IMG/VR virus record: IMGVR_UViG_3300044941_000276
Coordinates: 41,642-105,641 of that record
DNA: 64,000 bases
Direction: 5' to 3' (one strand)
Origin: a virus
This document shows, in pieces, positions 29,603 through 39,368 of this stretch. A program made the translations under genes and the position numbers. A model generated the notes under the pieces. It did not search any database. It was not told where the DNA came from and worked only from the letters and a program-made list of their open reading frames with translations. Positions within the stretch are counted from its first letter, which is position 1. Every line of letters begins with the position of its first letter.

Positions 29603-29611
29603 ATATTAATA

Positions 29612-30037
29612 TTAAAAAGGATTCCAATAAAATTCACTAATTGGTTTTAAATGTAAGAGTTTTTTATAATTATCTAATAAGTTTTGTAGTTTCTCTTTTC
29701 CAAACTTATCAACCCATCGCGATTTAAATAATTGCCCCTCTCTTATAAAATAAACAGTGTGAGGATCTGATCGCACAGGTATCAATAATTCTTGATTGTT
29801 ATCTTTTTTTTCTACTTTTTGATTTTTTAGTAGAGTCGTATATCTAAGTCGAGTAATTCTAATAGTTTCTTCATCATATTGGTCACAATTATCCAATATT
29901 GATTTATATTCTTCTAGCTTTTTTAACTCGGCTGCTTTTTTTTCTTCTTTTTCTTGAAGCCTTCTTGTTTGATATCTTTTAGAATAAACGTTCCAACGTT
30001 CTCCATCAAACTTATATCTTTTTGTACGTTGAGCCAT
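29612..30037 (-). CDS. Charged helical protein, 141 aa
   Basis: The Lys/Glu-rich N-terminal 55 residues (RRLQEKEEKKAAELKKLEEY) form a probable coiled coil. The rest is mixed. It starts at the last base of the portal gene, so it is translationally coupled to it, and it may help portal or scaffold assembly. Not otherwise recognised. Confidence 0.5.
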   Translation of the reverse strand: MAQRTKRYKFDGERWNVYSKRYQTRRLQEKEEKKAAELKKLEEYKSILDNCDQYDEETIRITRLRYTTLLKNQKVEKKDNNQELLIPVRSDPHTVYFIREGQLFKSRWVDKFGKEKLQNLLDNYKKLLHLKPISEFYWNPF

Positions 30038-32412
30038 TATATCATGTTAAAATTAATACTATTATTATTAGGATTATTATCCTTAATCTGTAATTTTTCT
30101 ACATTGAGCGCCTCTTCTTTAATAGCTCTATTGTCATTAATCTGTTTGTTTTTAAGTTCAAGCTCTTTTAGTTTAGTTTCTTTTTCCAAATTTAACTTTT
30201 CGCGCTCAAGTTTAAGTTTTTCTTCTTGTATTAAAGCTTCTTTGCCTCCTAATTTTTGAATTGTTGCTTGCAACTCTTCAATTTGTTTTTGTAATTGTTC
30301 ATTTTCTTGTTGCATGTTAGCCAGTTGCGTCATAGCCGATTGTTCAATTGCCGCAACACCTTGATCAATAACTTGTTTCCTTCTACTTATAGATCGAGAC
30401 ATCAATGTATTAAATGCAGTTTGAAGATCTACTAAGTTGTTATCAAGCGCTCTCAATAATAACTCATCGGCTCTTTTTAATTTTTCTGTATCTTCAAGGT
30501 CATCGCTTATAAATACACCATAATCAGCTAAACTATATCGCTCTGCATCTATTGAAAATATTTTATGAGTATCTCCAACAGTAACACTACCTACCCAGTT
30601 ATCCATGACAGTTAATCTTGATAAGTTAACAACATTGGTCAAAGTTTGTTTGATTAACATTCCATTAAGATAATATAAATCTTTTGTAATAACTTCTCCT
30701 TGTTTTATTGCCATGGTAGTAGTAGATTTACCATCTTGTTCTTCTATTTGACCTAACAGTTGTCTATTTAAGCCAACAATATTCATTGCTTGTTCTCTTA
30801 GTATCTCAAGATAGTTCATATAAGCTTGAAGTAATCCTCCATCAAGGTTAGAAGGGTAACTTCCAAAGTTATTAAAAGCATATTGACCTTCCATGCCTTC
30901 TTGAGAAAGCGATACTATTTGATCCATTCCTGCTTTTTTATAAGCTGCGTTTTTAATAATTCTTTCGTGAACTTTATCTCCAAATTGTTTAGGTATGTGT
31001 TCAAGAGGTATGATTACTCCACCTGGACGAGCCATAGAAAATAAGTTATTTAATTGAAAATATGTGATATCGTACATATTTTGTATGTCTCTTGTTGCCC
31101 ATACTAAAGAATAGGGCTTGCTATTACGTCCGCGATATAATAACCCATTGTATGATAATTTACATTCATAGGGATTATCGTGTTCTCTATTAACATAAGC
31201 ACACTTACCATATCCAAAATATAAACCTCTTCCAATATCTATCTTATAACATTCATATCGATCTTTTCTTCTACGTTTTTTAGAATTGATATTATCTCTT
31301 CCTTTTGTATGAACCAAATCAAGAACGTCATTATCGGCTTCTACTTCATTAGGACTTATCCATTCTACGTGAAATACTGGAATGAGAGCTCTTCTCCATC
31401 TAGCTGTACCTGTAAAGTAAAGATGTTCTTGGTTAGACCGGTTTTCTGAATCAATTTGATTAATAAATACCTGTTCGTTTCTCCATCGACCGTAGTTATT
31501 ATAATAATCTACAAACATCATCTCTAATCGAGTTCTATCCTCCTCAGTAAGATAATGCCCGTATTCTGTTAATATGTCTCCCGATGTCATCCAGCGTCTA
31601 TGTACTACTCTTCTACAATCTTGTAACCACATTTTCTCTTCATTGTAATCAAAAAAAGTTTCTTCGGGATTACATAATTCTACTACTGGATCTTTTCCAA
31701 GTTCTTTTATATAGGTTCTTATATAGGCTTGTCCGGTAACACACAGATCTTGAAAAGCCATATTAAACTTTTGTTTAAGATTATATCGATCAATATAATA
31801 TTGTATATAATCTTGTGCAGCTACTTCGTAATCGGTTTTCCAATTGCTTCCGTATTTTTGACTTATTTTCCTTTTTAAGTCTTCGATCCAAAACATTTTC
31901 TTTTTACTTTCTCTTTCAAGCTCCTCTTTAATACTTTCTGCTTTTTTTGGATCGCGACTCATCAACTTTTGATACTCTTGAACCATTTGAAGGTGTTTGT
32001 TAAAAGTATTCATTACTTCTAGTGATATTTCCTCCAACATGAAGAAGCGTCTCTCATTTTGTTTAATCAAAAGAGCATCGGAGTTTTGACAAGTAACTTG
32101 ATAATCGAGATGATTTTGCAATTGAACGTTAGTTAATGCTTTTATCATTACTCCCATCAAAGGAACAAAAGGTATATCTTGTGGGTGAGATACTCCATAA
32201 TTGTCTACTAAGTGTTGAAATTCACTGTTATCTCTTATACCATTAAAAAAATCATAACATTTACGTTCGTAAATTTTATCTGTTACGAGATCGGCAATGT
32301 GTCTATCACAATTACCTATCAAGTACCGTTCTTTTGATTTATCTTCTTCTTTTACAAAGTCACTTAATTCGCTTATACGATTGTAACCTACTTCTTGAGA
32401 ACCATTAGTCAT
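30037..32412 (-). CDS. Portal protein, 791 aa
   Basis: The size, the helical stem-like middle region, and its place directly after terminase identify the crAss-like portal, the dodecameric ring through which DNA enters the head. The last 120 residues are a long Glu/Lys/Gln coiled coil (ENEQLQKQIEELQATIQKL and following), which would extend into the capsid as a barrel. It overlaps the terminase gene by 8 bp. Confidence 0.8.
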   Translation of the reverse strand: MTNGSQEVGYNRISELSDFVKEEDKSKERYLIGNCDRHIADLVTDKIYERKCYDFFNGIRDNSEFQHLVDNYGVSHPQDIPFVPLMGVMIKALTNVQLQNHLDYQVTCQNSDALLIKQNERRFFMLEEISLEVMNTFNKHLQMVQEYQKLMSRDPKKAESIKEELERESKKKMFWIEDLKRKISQKYGSNWKTDYEVAAQDYIQYYIDRYNLKQKFNMAFQDLCVTGQAYIRTYIKELGKDPVVELCNPEETFFDYNEEKMWLQDCRRVVHRRWMTSGDILTEYGHYLTEEDRTRLEMMFVDYYNNYGRWRNEQVFINQIDSENRSNQEHLYFTGTARWRRALIPVFHVEWISPNEVEADNDVLDLVHTKGRDNINSKKRRRKDRYECYKIDIGRGLYFGYGKCAYVNREHDNPYECKLSYNGLLYRGRNSKPYSLVWATRDIQNMYDITYFQLNNLFSMARPGGVIIPLEHIPKQFGDKVHERIIKNAAYKKAGMDQIVSLSQEGMEGQYAFNNFGSYPSNLDGGLLQAYMNYLEILREQAMNIVGLNRQLLGQIEEQDGKSTTTMAIKQGEVITKDLYYLNGMLIKQTLTNVVNLSRLTVMDNWVGSVTVGDTHKIFSIDAERYSLADYGVFISDDLEDTEKLKRADELLLRALDNNLVDLQTAFNTLMSRSISRRKQVIDQGVAAIEQSAMTQLANMQQENEQLQKQIEELQATIQKLGGKEALIQEEKLKLEREKLNLEKETKLKELELKNKQINDNRAIKEEALNVEKLQIKDNNPNNNSINFNMI

Positions 32413-34612
32413 ATATCCAAGTTTTTGTTTTTACATTATATATACGTTCCTTTATCTGTTCTTGTACTATAAAATCATTATTGCGTCCAGGAACACCAAA
32501 ATGCTTAGCTCCATTGGGAAGTCGATACCATACGGGAAGCTCCAAAGTGTCTTTTGTAGATACTATCTCTTTTGCTATTTTATTTGAATACTCGGCTTCT
32601 AATATTTCTGTCATTCCCATTGCAGCTACTATGTCAAACTTTCCTTTTTCTTCTCTTGTGTAAGAAGTTAACTGTTTAACTTGAGCACTAAAATAAAGAT
32701 TCTCACCATAATCAGTAAGATATTGAGTTATTTTCTCAATATAAAAGTTAACAACTACATGGGTAGCTCTTATTCCATATTTATTTTTGTTAGCGCGATA
32801 ACTATTATCTGATCGAGATAAAGCGTCGGGTTCTTTAGAAAGGTATCTTAAAAATCCATTATCTCTAAAATAATCCAATATATTTATACGAGTATATTCT
32901 AGCAAAGCTATACCATTAAAGTACATCAAAGCATAAGCTATTTGTTTATATCCTTCTCTAACATCATCGGGGCGATGATTGTACAAACAAACATAAGTGT
33001 TGTTATAAACATCTCTAGGATTATTAGGATCGATGCGTTTTTTTATAACCATTGATAATTTGGAAGCTTTTCCTCCACTTTCTGAATCGACACCTCCCTG
33101 ATCTATACTATCAATACCCCCTATATATAGATGACTTATATTTTGATTAGATAATAACGATTCATACGCACCATAGGGCTGTTTTATGACCCACGATGGA
33201 TGATCCAATATATGTATCAGACCAGCGGGATCCTCTATAAATTTTATTCCTATTAACTGACCCTCTCTATTTCTTATTTCTGAGAAATAACCGCGTTGTA
33301 TATTAGGTTTTATAAGGCCAGTTTCCAAATCTACAAGCTGCCTAGCTAACTTATTAGAACTAAATACTCTACCTGTGGTTTTAATAAGAGCCTCTTCTAT
33401 TGTAAAAGGGTGATCGGCAATGTAAGCCATAGCATCTTGATCAGATTGACCAGAAAGAACTTTGGCTCTTCCTTGTTTTAATCTTCTTAATGACTCAGAT
33501 CTTAGTGGATTTCCGTCAACATCTCGCAAAGCGACATCATAAGCTGGAACAAACCATCCTACACCCGATCCTTTTTCATAATACTCGGGACTATTATGAT
33601 CAATTATTATAGATAAAGGATCGGTAGGTATTGATTCTATAAATTCCTCGGTTATTACTCCTTCAGGAGGGGCCCACACATTCCTAAATTTTACCATATT
33701 AAAACCATTGGGGTTATATATAATAGATTTTAACCCTTCGGCTGCTTGTTCTTCTACGTTGGATGTTCCCCACGCAATGATAGTTCCTATTACTTGAGTA
33801 CCACTGTTAAGTTCTACAAGAGGTCTAGAAATATTTATTTGATTTACAAGATTTTTATTAGTACCAGCTTCTTCATAATATAATTTATAACCGCGTTTAC
33901 CTCGTACTTTATCTACTTTATCTACAACTACACCTTCTATTACACCCGATGTTTTAGTACGAGTACCATCTTTTTTGATTATACCGCCTTGTCTTTTATA
34001 ATCGGCTACTTTATCTGCAATCTTGAAGTGCTTTTTAAATCTACCATCGGTGTGGTTATTGAGATAGTCCATAGCATTAAAAGCTTTTGTTATGATACCA
34101 TCGCCTCCGAGATATTGGTCATAACTAGCAAAATAAAAGCTATTTCTTTCTATTATTTCTTTTGATGATGGGTCATAATCGGTTATCATTATATCACGCG
34201 CTCCCATAGCTGCACACTTTTCGCTATAACCACACCCTCTAACTTTAACAGCTCCAAGATGAAGTCCATTTTTTTCACAATATTCTACTATACGAAAAAA
34301 TTGCCAATCGATAAACCAAAAATCAGGATGTCCTTGTACCCTATCGGGACTACCGTTGCGCATAATAATTTTAGGTATAGGATAATAATTAAGATAAAAA
34401 TAATGATATCCTGTTATTCTTACCTCGCCTACTTGGTAACCTTCTAAACATCTACGTTTTTCCTCATCCCAAAAAGCAGCCCAGGCTTTTGAGCCTGGGA
34501 CTTCCAATGTGTATCTGCCATGGGCTAACTTAAATTGGGCAGCTTTATTAAAATGATGGGTGTTTTTTATATACCCTCGATCATCAAAATAAGGAACATT
34601 CTTTTTACTCAT
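32405..34612 (-). CDS. terL: Terminase large subunit, 735 aa
   Basis: The ATPase P-loop is a variant Walker A, KVRGCGYSEK (about residues 123-132), followed by a Walker B-like KLYYEEAG (about 243-250). A C-terminal RNase H-like nuclease is signalled by IGGIDSIDQGG (about residue 495) with further acidic residues downstream. The degenerate R-G-x-G-x-S loop is typical of crAss-like terminases. It cuts concatemers and pumps DNA through the portal encoded next door. Confidence 0.88.
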   Translation of the reverse strand: MSKKNVPYFDDRGYIKNTHHFNKAAQFKLAHGRYTLEVPGSKAWAAFWDEEKRRCLEGYQVGEVRITGYHYFYLNYYPIPKIIMRNGSPDRVQGHPDFWFIDWQFFRIVEYCEKNGLHLGAVKVRGCGYSEKCAAMGARDIMITDYDPSSKEIIERNSFYFASYDQYLGGDGIITKAFNAMDYLNNHTDGRFKKHFKIADKVADYKRQGGIIKKDGTRTKTSGVIEGVVVDKVDKVRGKRGYKLYYEEAGTNKNLVNQINISRPLVELNSGTQVIGTIIAWGTSNVEEQAAEGLKSIIYNPNGFNMVKFRNVWAPPEGVITEEFIESIPTDPLSIIIDHNSPEYYEKGSGVGWFVPAYDVALRDVDGNPLRSESLRRLKQGRAKVLSGQSDQDAMAYIADHPFTIEEALIKTTGRVFSSNKLARQLVDLETGLIKPNIQRGYFSEIRNREGQLIGIKFIEDPAGLIHILDHPSWVIKQPYGAYESLLSNQNISHLYIGGIDSIDQGGVDSESGGKASKLSMVIKKRIDPNNPRDVYNNTYVCLYNHRPDDVREGYKQIAYALMYFNGIALLEYTRINILDYFRDNGFLRYLSKEPDALSRSDNSYRANKNKYGIRATHVVVNFYIEKITQYLTDYGENLYFSAQVKQLTSYTREEKGKFDIVAAMGMTEILEAEYSNKIAKEIVSTKDTLELPVWYRLPNGAKHFGVPGRNNDFIVQEQIKERIYNVKTKTWIYD

Positions 34613-35177
34613 CGCCGATAATTAATTTTTCTTCCCATCCAAGATCAAGATCTCCTTTTGTAGCGGTTTCTTGTTTAAGTTCTTCAAGAGCTCTCTTTTC
34701 AAGACGTTTAATAGAATCAATAACAAACTCTGCTTGTTTCATAATAGCTATAAGTTCTTTAGGATCATGAAGAAGCGTGCCTTTTCTAGCACCACTATCT
34801 ACTTTTTCAATAAAATTGACTGTATCAAAATAATCTTCTAGTGATTTCATTCCCTTTTCCATTTTTTTAATCATTCTTAGTACTGGAGTGGAATATTTTA
34901 TACTATGATATTTTTCAGCAGCTATTTTTACATAATCGGGGACTTCTTTTAACGATATATCGGAAAGAGCTTGCGCTTCTGCTTCTACTCTTGTAAAATT
35001 CACATAGGGACTTTCTGGATCTTGAGTAAGGTATATATAGGTAAAGTATTTAAACGCTTGACCTTTATCTTTAGATTTATCATTATCTATTATTTTTTTA
35101 AATTCCTCTATTAAAAGTAACTCGGGTATATTAAGAGTTAATTTAAAATTATTATAACTAAATATCTTCAGTTTCAT
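34605..35177 (-). CDS. Helical protein upstream of terminase, 190 aa
   Basis: It is all-helical and charged, with a C-terminal coiled-coil-like stretch (SIKRLEKRALEELKQE). It overlaps terL by 8 bp. A small terminase subunit is a fair guess from position, but no HTH or known terS signature is visible. Confidence 0.5.
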   Translation of the reverse strand: MKLKIFSYNNFKLTLNIPELLLIEEFKKIIDNDKSKDKGQAFKYFTYIYLTQDPESPYVNFTRVEAEAQALSDISLKEVPDYVKIAAEKYHSIKYSTPVLRMIKKMEKGMKSLEDYFDTVNFIEKVDSGARKGTLLHDPKELIAIMKQAEFVIDSIKRLEKRALEELKQETATKGDLDLGWEEKLIIGDE

Positions 35178-35493
35178 CTATTACTTCACAATTGTTTTCT
35201 TTACAATAATCAGCCAACATTTCAGACGCATATCTGACCCAAATTTGAGGAATATCAATCATACATTGATCCTCACCATCAATACCTCGATATATTCTAT
35301 TACCATCGGTAATTTCAAGAGTAAAATTACCTAATCGAGGGAATATTCTATATCCCAACCCGTTGGTAAAATTTCCTTGAGCCCAACCATTATACAAACC
35401 GTTACCTCCATATTGATCAGGAGATCGATAAAAGTTAGACAATATGCGTATTGTCTTAGCTATATCTTCTGGAGAAGAATATGTAGATTTCAT
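35158..35493 (-). CDS. Hypothetical protein, 111 aa
   Basis: Unrecognised, with conserved-looking Gly/Tyr/Asn-rich middle (QYGGNGLYNGWAQGN) and a C-terminal acidic helix. It overlaps neighbours on both sides, so it belongs to the packaging operon. Confidence 0.5.
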   Translation of the reverse strand: MKSTYSSPEDIAKTIRILSNFYRSPDQYGGNGLYNGWAQGNFTNGLGYRIFPRLGNFTLEITDGNRIYRGIDGEDQCMIDIPQIWVRYASEMLADYCKENNCEVIDETEDI

Positions 35494-35912
35494 GGATTAA
35501 GGGATAATAAATAAACATATCGAGCTATAAAACCTTCAAGCTCATCGAGTACATTTTTTATTGATCCAACAGTTTCAGGAAATTCCATAATATACTCTAA
35601 CATTGTTTGAAGAATAGTTATAGCTTCTTTTTTAGAATGATAATCGGTTAATTTATCAACTATCATTGGAGATATAGGTGATGAGGTAATACCTATGTAT
35701 ATCTCGGCTAAAGTATCGGCATACTTGGCAAATCCATCGACAATTTCATCATAATATTTATGCTCAGTAGAAGACTGAGTATTCCAATGATAAAATTTAA
35801 ACTGGGTTTCAAGAAATTTTAAATCGCTTATCAATTGTACGATAGGATCGACTTCTTGAACTTGTTCTTCTGCAGAACTTTTGCTATCATGAATTGATTC
35901 TATTAAGTTCAT
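35490..35912 (-). CDS. Ferritin-like (DUF5856-type) protein, 140 aa
   Basis: I chose ATG 35912 (MNLIESIHDSK) rather than a far upstream ATG that would overlap the Cys-rich gene by 150 bp. The segment FLETQFKFYHWNTQSSTEH, then YYDEIVDGFAKYADTLAE, matches small ferritin/Dps-like helical proteins of phages (DUF5856-like), with His and Glu at the usual spacing. Whether it binds iron is not known. Confidence 0.6.
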   Translation of the reverse strand: MNLIESIHDSKSSAEEQVQEVDPIVQLISDLKFLETQFKFYHWNTQSSTEHKYYDEIVDGFAKYADTLAEIYIGITSSPISPMIVDKLTDYHSKKEAITILQTMLEYIMEFPETVGSIKNVLDELEGFIARYVYLLSLNP

Positions 35913-36342
35913 CTTGTTTTTTAATATATTGTTCAAATAAAGTTTTATTCCATCGACCCATCGGGCAAGGTCCTGTTCCATCTTTCTTCTCAAGTTCTGA
36001 TTCTTCAAAATAATGATTGGGTTTATTAGGCGTGCCGTCAGCATTTAATATAGGACAACCACATCCTCTATAATATACTTTGTTATTATCAATTACTAAT
36101 CGAATAACACCAAAACTATCAGTAACGTTGATATATTTATCAGCGTTGATTATATCTATAGTATCTCCGTCTTCAGATTTTAATACATTGGGATCACATA
36201 CTCTATCATTTAATAAAGGACATGATTTGCATTGAGAAACCCTAAAAGATACAACATCAGGATCGGGTCGACCATTAATAAGAGTATTAAACTTGGTAGA
36301 TACCAAGTTTAATGCTCCTTTTACTAAGAATTTATTTTCCAT
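35887..36342 (-). CDS. Cys-rich zinc-ribbon-like protein, 151 aa
   Basis: Cysteines occur as CKSCPLLNDRVC (about residues 38-49), YRGCGCP (about 95) and GPCPMGRW (about 127), a layout that suggests a zinc-binding fold. Similar small proteins are common in crAss-like phages; function unknown. The start at ATG 36342 (TTGATG, overlapping the upstream gene) was preferred over the TTG three bases before. Confidence 0.6.
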   Translation of the reverse strand: MENKFLVKGALNLVSTKFNTLINGRPDPDVVSFRVSQCKSCPLLNDRVCDPNVLKSEDGDTIDIINADKYINVTDSFGVIRLVIDNNKVYYRGCGCPILNADGTPNKPNHYFEESELEKKDGTGPCPMGRWNKTLFEQYIKKQDELNRINS

Positions 36343-36682
36343 CAAAGTAATAAATAATATTATGGGTAATCATCATAATATACTCACCTCGATATTCTTT
36401 AAGATCAGCTACTTCAAACTTTTGGAAAGTGCTCATAGTTGACCAAAATACTAACATACCGGGCAAAATATCTTTATCGTTAGATGCAAGTACATAACCA
36501 CAAGGTAATTTATCTCCAACCATAGAAGGAGCTACATATATACCTTTTTCATTTTTCTCATTAATATCGATAGGTTTAACAATTACCTGACGAGTGTCGG
36601 TAATATTTGGAAATTTAGCAAGAGCAAAATAATCATATTCTGCTTGTGCTGGTTTTTTTGTTTTTATAGTTTCTAATTTCAT
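36332..36682 (-). CDS. GroES-like co-chaperonin, 116 aa
   Basis: The pattern KGIYVAPSMVGDKLPCGYVL, then DILPGMLVFW, then EYIMMITHNIIYYF follows the GroES fold: mobile-loop region, GxVL strand, PGD-like turn and the closing strand before the C-terminus. Phages such as T4 (gp31) carry such proteins to fold capsid subunits on the host GroEL. The resemblance is moderate, so a structure prediction would decide. Confidence 0.6.
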   Translation of the reverse strand: MKLETIKTKKPAQAEYDYFALAKFPNITDTRQVIVKPIDINEKNEKGIYVAPSMVGDKLPCGYVLASNDKDILPGMLVFWSTMSTFQKFEVADLKEYRGEYIMMITHNIIYYFDGK

Positions 36683-37047
36683 AACATTTCTAATATTTCA
36701 TTTATACGTTTAATTATTTCACTATTGCCATACAAAGCATCTTTTGCCAATTGTAAATAATATTCACCTGTACGACTTTCTTTTACAAGATCTCTTGAGT
36801 CAAAGTTTTTTTCAATGTATTCTCCTTCGGTTGTATGACCCATGGGATCGGTATACTTGGTATACCAACCACACTGGATACCTTTTAATACATTGTTTTC
36901 GACTTTTTCTCCGTTTTCTAATTCTACTACTCTCTTTTTAAGAGATCCATCAGGATTGGTGTCCCATATGATACCAGTAACTCTCATACTTGGAGATTGA
37001 TCGAAAGGAACTCCTTTCAATTTAACTGTATCGTTTATATGAAACAT
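36679..37047 (-). CDS. Hypothetical protein, 122 aa
   Basis: The start at ATG 37047 (MFHINDTVKLKGVP) overlaps the upstream stop as TGATG, a better fit than ATG 37083. The first 60 residues (NDTVKLKGVPFDQSPSMRVT then ELENGEKV) look like a small SH3/KOW-like barrel. The C-terminus is helical. It is coupled to the GroES-like gene. Confidence 0.5.
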   Translation of the reverse strand: MFHINDTVKLKGVPFDQSPSMRVTGIIWDTNPDGSLKKRVVELENGEKVENNVLKGIQCGWYTKYTDPMGHTTEGEYIEKNFDSRDLVKESRTGEYYLQLAKDALYGNSEIIKRINEILEML

Positions 37048-37508
37048 CACTTTTCTTTTTTTGTTGCTCTTATTGCTTTCCATTCTTCGTAAATTGATTC
37101 TCCTATTATAATATAATTAACATTGACTATGTTGTAAGAAGCTTGTCCTTTATACGATAATCTATACAACAGCGCAAAGATATCGGGGTTTTCTTTACAA
37201 AACAAATAACAACTTAGATAACTTATAAAATGAGCTATAGTTCTATTTGAATAAAACACACCTCGATAATTAAAAGCTCCTTGATTATTATATATCCTTT
37301 TACCTACTTTAAGAGGTATAGTAAGATATACGTTTTCTTTATAATAATATCCAAAAGATATACCATCGACATTATATATACCGCGCGTATTATTTTCTAC
37401 TTTACCTGTAAATACTTCACCATAACATGATGATTTTACTACAGGTACCCACGGGTTATATAACGATAATACCTCGGTAACAATATCACTAGGAGTCGTT
37501 ACTTCCAT
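37047..37508 (-). CDS. Hypothetical protein, 153 aa
   Basis: Not recognised. It is Tyr-rich with alternating beta segments, a CYLFCKEN stretch near residue 103 and a basic tail. It overlaps both the nuclease gene and the next gene, so it is co-translated. Confidence 0.5.
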   Translation of the reverse strand: MEVTTPSDIVTEVLSLYNPWVPVVKSSCYGEVFTGKVENNTRGIYNVDGISFGYYYKENVYLTIPLKVGKRIYNNQGAFNYRGVFYSNRTIAHFISYLSCYLFCKENPDIFALLYRLSYKGQASYNIVNVNYIIIGESIYEEWKAIRATKKEK

Positions 37509-38245
37509 ATTACAGATACATCTATCTTATCAGCATCTACTATTGTAAATCGATCCCGATCTATGTGAATTAATTTTAATTCATCTACCTCATAACCGAC
37601 TTTCGTTAATATATGTCGATATATAGATAATTGTATAGAGTATCGGGAATGGTTCGTATTAGGAAGATAGTCAAAAGGAGGTCGCAATTTAAAATTGGTC
37701 TTTTTTTCTTTTCCTGTTTTTTTATCAATATAAGTATCTCTTAGTATAGGCTTTCCAGTTTTATAATCGAGCAAAGCAAGACGATTGGTTTCAAGATTGT
37801 AAGCAAGTACATCACATGTACCCGACACTCTGAGATCTGGATCGTACATGCGCAACTCGGAACATATAATCTTATATCGCCCAGCAAGATGTCTATACAA
37901 CGATATCAATGTTGATCGATACTCTTTTATATCAATACCTTTTACTGGTAAATTAAGGCTCTTATTTTCAAGATATTTATGAACCAATGAACCTTTCTCG
38001 GTAGCTATTTTTGACTTTTTATCCCATTCTTTGATAACTTCTTCTTGAGTCATATTATACTCATCGGCCTTCTTTTTAGACCAGTAATCACGGTCAAAAT
38101 TCTCATAGCGTTTTACTATACTAGTAGCAGATGTTAATTCTACATCGGGTTGAGTAGCTAAGTAATATTTATGATTAACTTCATCAAATATAAGATCCTT
38201 AAATAACTCTTCTATCTCTGCGCGCAGTTTCTTTTTATTTATCAT
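37499..38245 (-). CDS. PD-(D/E)XK nuclease, RecB/Cas4-like, 248 aa
   Basis: The catalytic core is visible: KGSLVHKYLE (motif I, about residue 85), GTCDVLAYN with the metal-binding Asp (about 138), LLDYKTGK with D-x-K (about 158-164) and YSIQLSIYRHIL with the Gln/Tyr motif (about 203). These are RecB-family exonuclease features. In phages of this size such enzymes act in recombination, repair or packaging clean-up. It lies near the end of the minus-strand operon next to regulatory genes. Confidence 0.8.
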   Translation of the reverse strand: MINKKKLRAEIEELFKDLIFDEVNHKYYLATQPDVELTSATSIVKRYENFDRDYWSKKKADEYNMTQEEVIKEWDKKSKIATEKGSLVHKYLENKSLNLPVKGIDIKEYRSTLISLYRHLAGRYKIICSELRMYDPDLRVSGTCDVLAYNLETNRLALLDYKTGKPILRDTYIDKKTGKEKKTNFKLRPPFDYLPNTNHSRYSIQLSIYRHILTKVGYEVDELKLIHIDRDRFTIVDADKIDVSVIWK

Positions 38246-38423
38246 ATGTTACAGGAATAACTTCTTCAATTGTATAATCGTCATAATCGATACCCAAATC
38301 TTCAAATTTTTTTATAGCTTGTTCTTTCCCCCAAGCTTCTATCAACAAAGTCTCTGTTATAAATCGTCCACGATCATTAAAACGATAATACAGATAATAA
38401 AATATCTTATAAGTTTTCATCAT
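38235..38423 (-). CDS. Small hypothetical protein, 62 aa
   Basis: The sequence (KTYKIFYYLYYRF, then EAWGKEQAIKKFEDLGID) looks like a small alpha/beta protein. Similar short proteins with an xKEQAIKKF helix occur in many phages, function unknown. It overlaps both neighbours. Confidence 0.55.
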   Translation of the reverse strand: MMKTYKIFYYLYYRFNDRGRFITETLLIEAWGKEQAIKKFEDLGIDYDDYTIEEVIPVTYDK

Positions 38424-38577
38424 TTCTTGTAAAAGAATAAAGTAAAAATATAATAGAAACCATTAATAATGATAAATCAAGTATACTGATATTTAATCTC
38501 ATTATACTATAAGTAGTATTTATCACTACAAGTAAAAATATAATAGCAGCTAACCAAAATAAATATTTATTTTTCAT
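38407..38577 (-). CDS. Small two-helix membrane protein, 56 aa
   Basis: A short frame starting ATG 38577 (an in-frame ATG lies also at 38580) encodes MKNKYLFWLAAIIFLLVVIN followed by a second hydrophobic helix (LLMVSIIFLLYSF) and a short charged end. It overlaps the genes on both sides. The two clean membrane helices make a real gene likely; possible roles are superinfection exclusion or a spanin/holin-like helper. Confidence 0.6.
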   Translation of the reverse strand: MKNKYLFWLAAIIFLLVVINTTYSIMRLNISILDLSLLMVSIIFLLYSFTRNDENL

Positions 38578-38779
38578 CATCTTTATGTTTTAATCTTCCA
38601 AAACTAATATTGGGCAAAACTCTCATGTCTGTATGAGTCCATTGCCATATCTCGCCAGACTCTTGTATCACAGTATATAGAGTATCGGTCTCTGTTCCAT
38701 ACTCGGTTACTAACCATATCACACCTTCGCCCTTAGGTGTCAAAACATAAACCCTATTTTGAGGTTCAAATATTCTCAT
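38567..38779 (-). CDS. Small hypothetical protein, 70 aa
   Basis: Beta-rich (NRVYVLTPKGEGVIWLV, then TDTLYTVIQESGEIWQW), resembling a small SH3-like barrel. It overlaps the winged-helix gene by ATG within its stop region and is part of the same early unit. Confidence 0.5.
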   Translation of the reverse strand: MRIFEPQNRVYVLTPKGEGVIWLVTEYGTETDTLYTVIQESGEIWQWTHTDMRVLPNISFGRLKHKDDEK

Positions 38780-39231
38780 TGTATCTTATCTCTGTATTTC
38801 TTTATACGATTACCTTGAAAAAACATATCGGGATTTATCCAAAAAACATCTTTTATTACTGTTGGAGAAATAAATCCATATCGGATCAATTCATCTCTTG
38901 CTTTAGTGTAAGTGTTATAAGATAAATTTTGTTCTTTAAGATAGCGATCTTTATTAATATAAACCCAATCACAACCCTCATCTATTTCAAATATTAACCA
39001 AAGAAAAAGTCTTTGAGAACATGAGGATAGATCGTTTACAATCTTTCTACGTTCACTCGAAACAAATATTTTAGTAAAACGCGTAGCTTCCAACTCTATA
39101 ATCTCTTTTACTAAAACATCATCATCCATCACATAATTTTTTCCTTTTATTTTATTTACAGGAATGGATAAAGAGTTAACAAAAGGATTTTTACCTAATA
39201 AAGATTGATCTATTGATTTATTCTTTTTCAT
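38776..39231 (-). CDS. Winged-helix protein, RepL-like or repressor, 151 aa
   Basis: The C-terminal half (SYNTYTKARDELIRYGFISPT, then DVFWINPDMFFQGNR) matches the winged-helix domain of RepL-type plasmid replication proteins, where the last part reads W-x-N-P-x-x-F-F-x-G. It is the first gene of the long minus-strand operon and lies next to a control region with palindromic sites (39353-39368 and 39543-39558). It may bind them as a regulator or initiator. DNA binding is inferred. Confidence 0.65.
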   Translation of the reverse strand: MKKNKSIDQSLLGKNPFVNSLSIPVNKIKGKNYVMDDDVLVKEIIELEATRFTKIFVSSERRKIVNDLSSCSQRLFLWLIFEIDEGCDWVYINKDRYLKEQNLSYNTYTKARDELIRYGFISPTVIKDVFWINPDMFFQGNRIKKYRDKIQ

Positions 39232-39236
39232 TTGTG

Positions 39237-39244
39237 CAAAGCTA
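39237..39244 (-). promoter_or_regulatory. Candidate -7 box, near-leaderless start
   Basis: The minus strand reads TAGCTTTG, fitting TAnnTTTG, only 5 bp before ATG 39231. If used, the mRNA of the winged-helix gene would be almost or fully leaderless. No clear -33 box seen. Confidence 0.35.
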
Positions 39245-39352
39245 ACACATATATGTATATTATCATATAGTTATCATATAGATATTATCAAAATTTTGTG
39301 AGTTTTATAAAATACTATACATCTCACAAATGAGCGGTCACAAAAAATAGGG

Positions 39353-39368
39353 TCACAAAAAATTGTGA
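39353..39368. promoter_or_regulatory. Operator palindrome, copy 1
   Basis: TCACAAAAAATTGTGA: 6-bp half-sites TCACAA and TTGTGA with a 4-bp spacer. The identical sequence recurs at 39543. Confidence 0.65.
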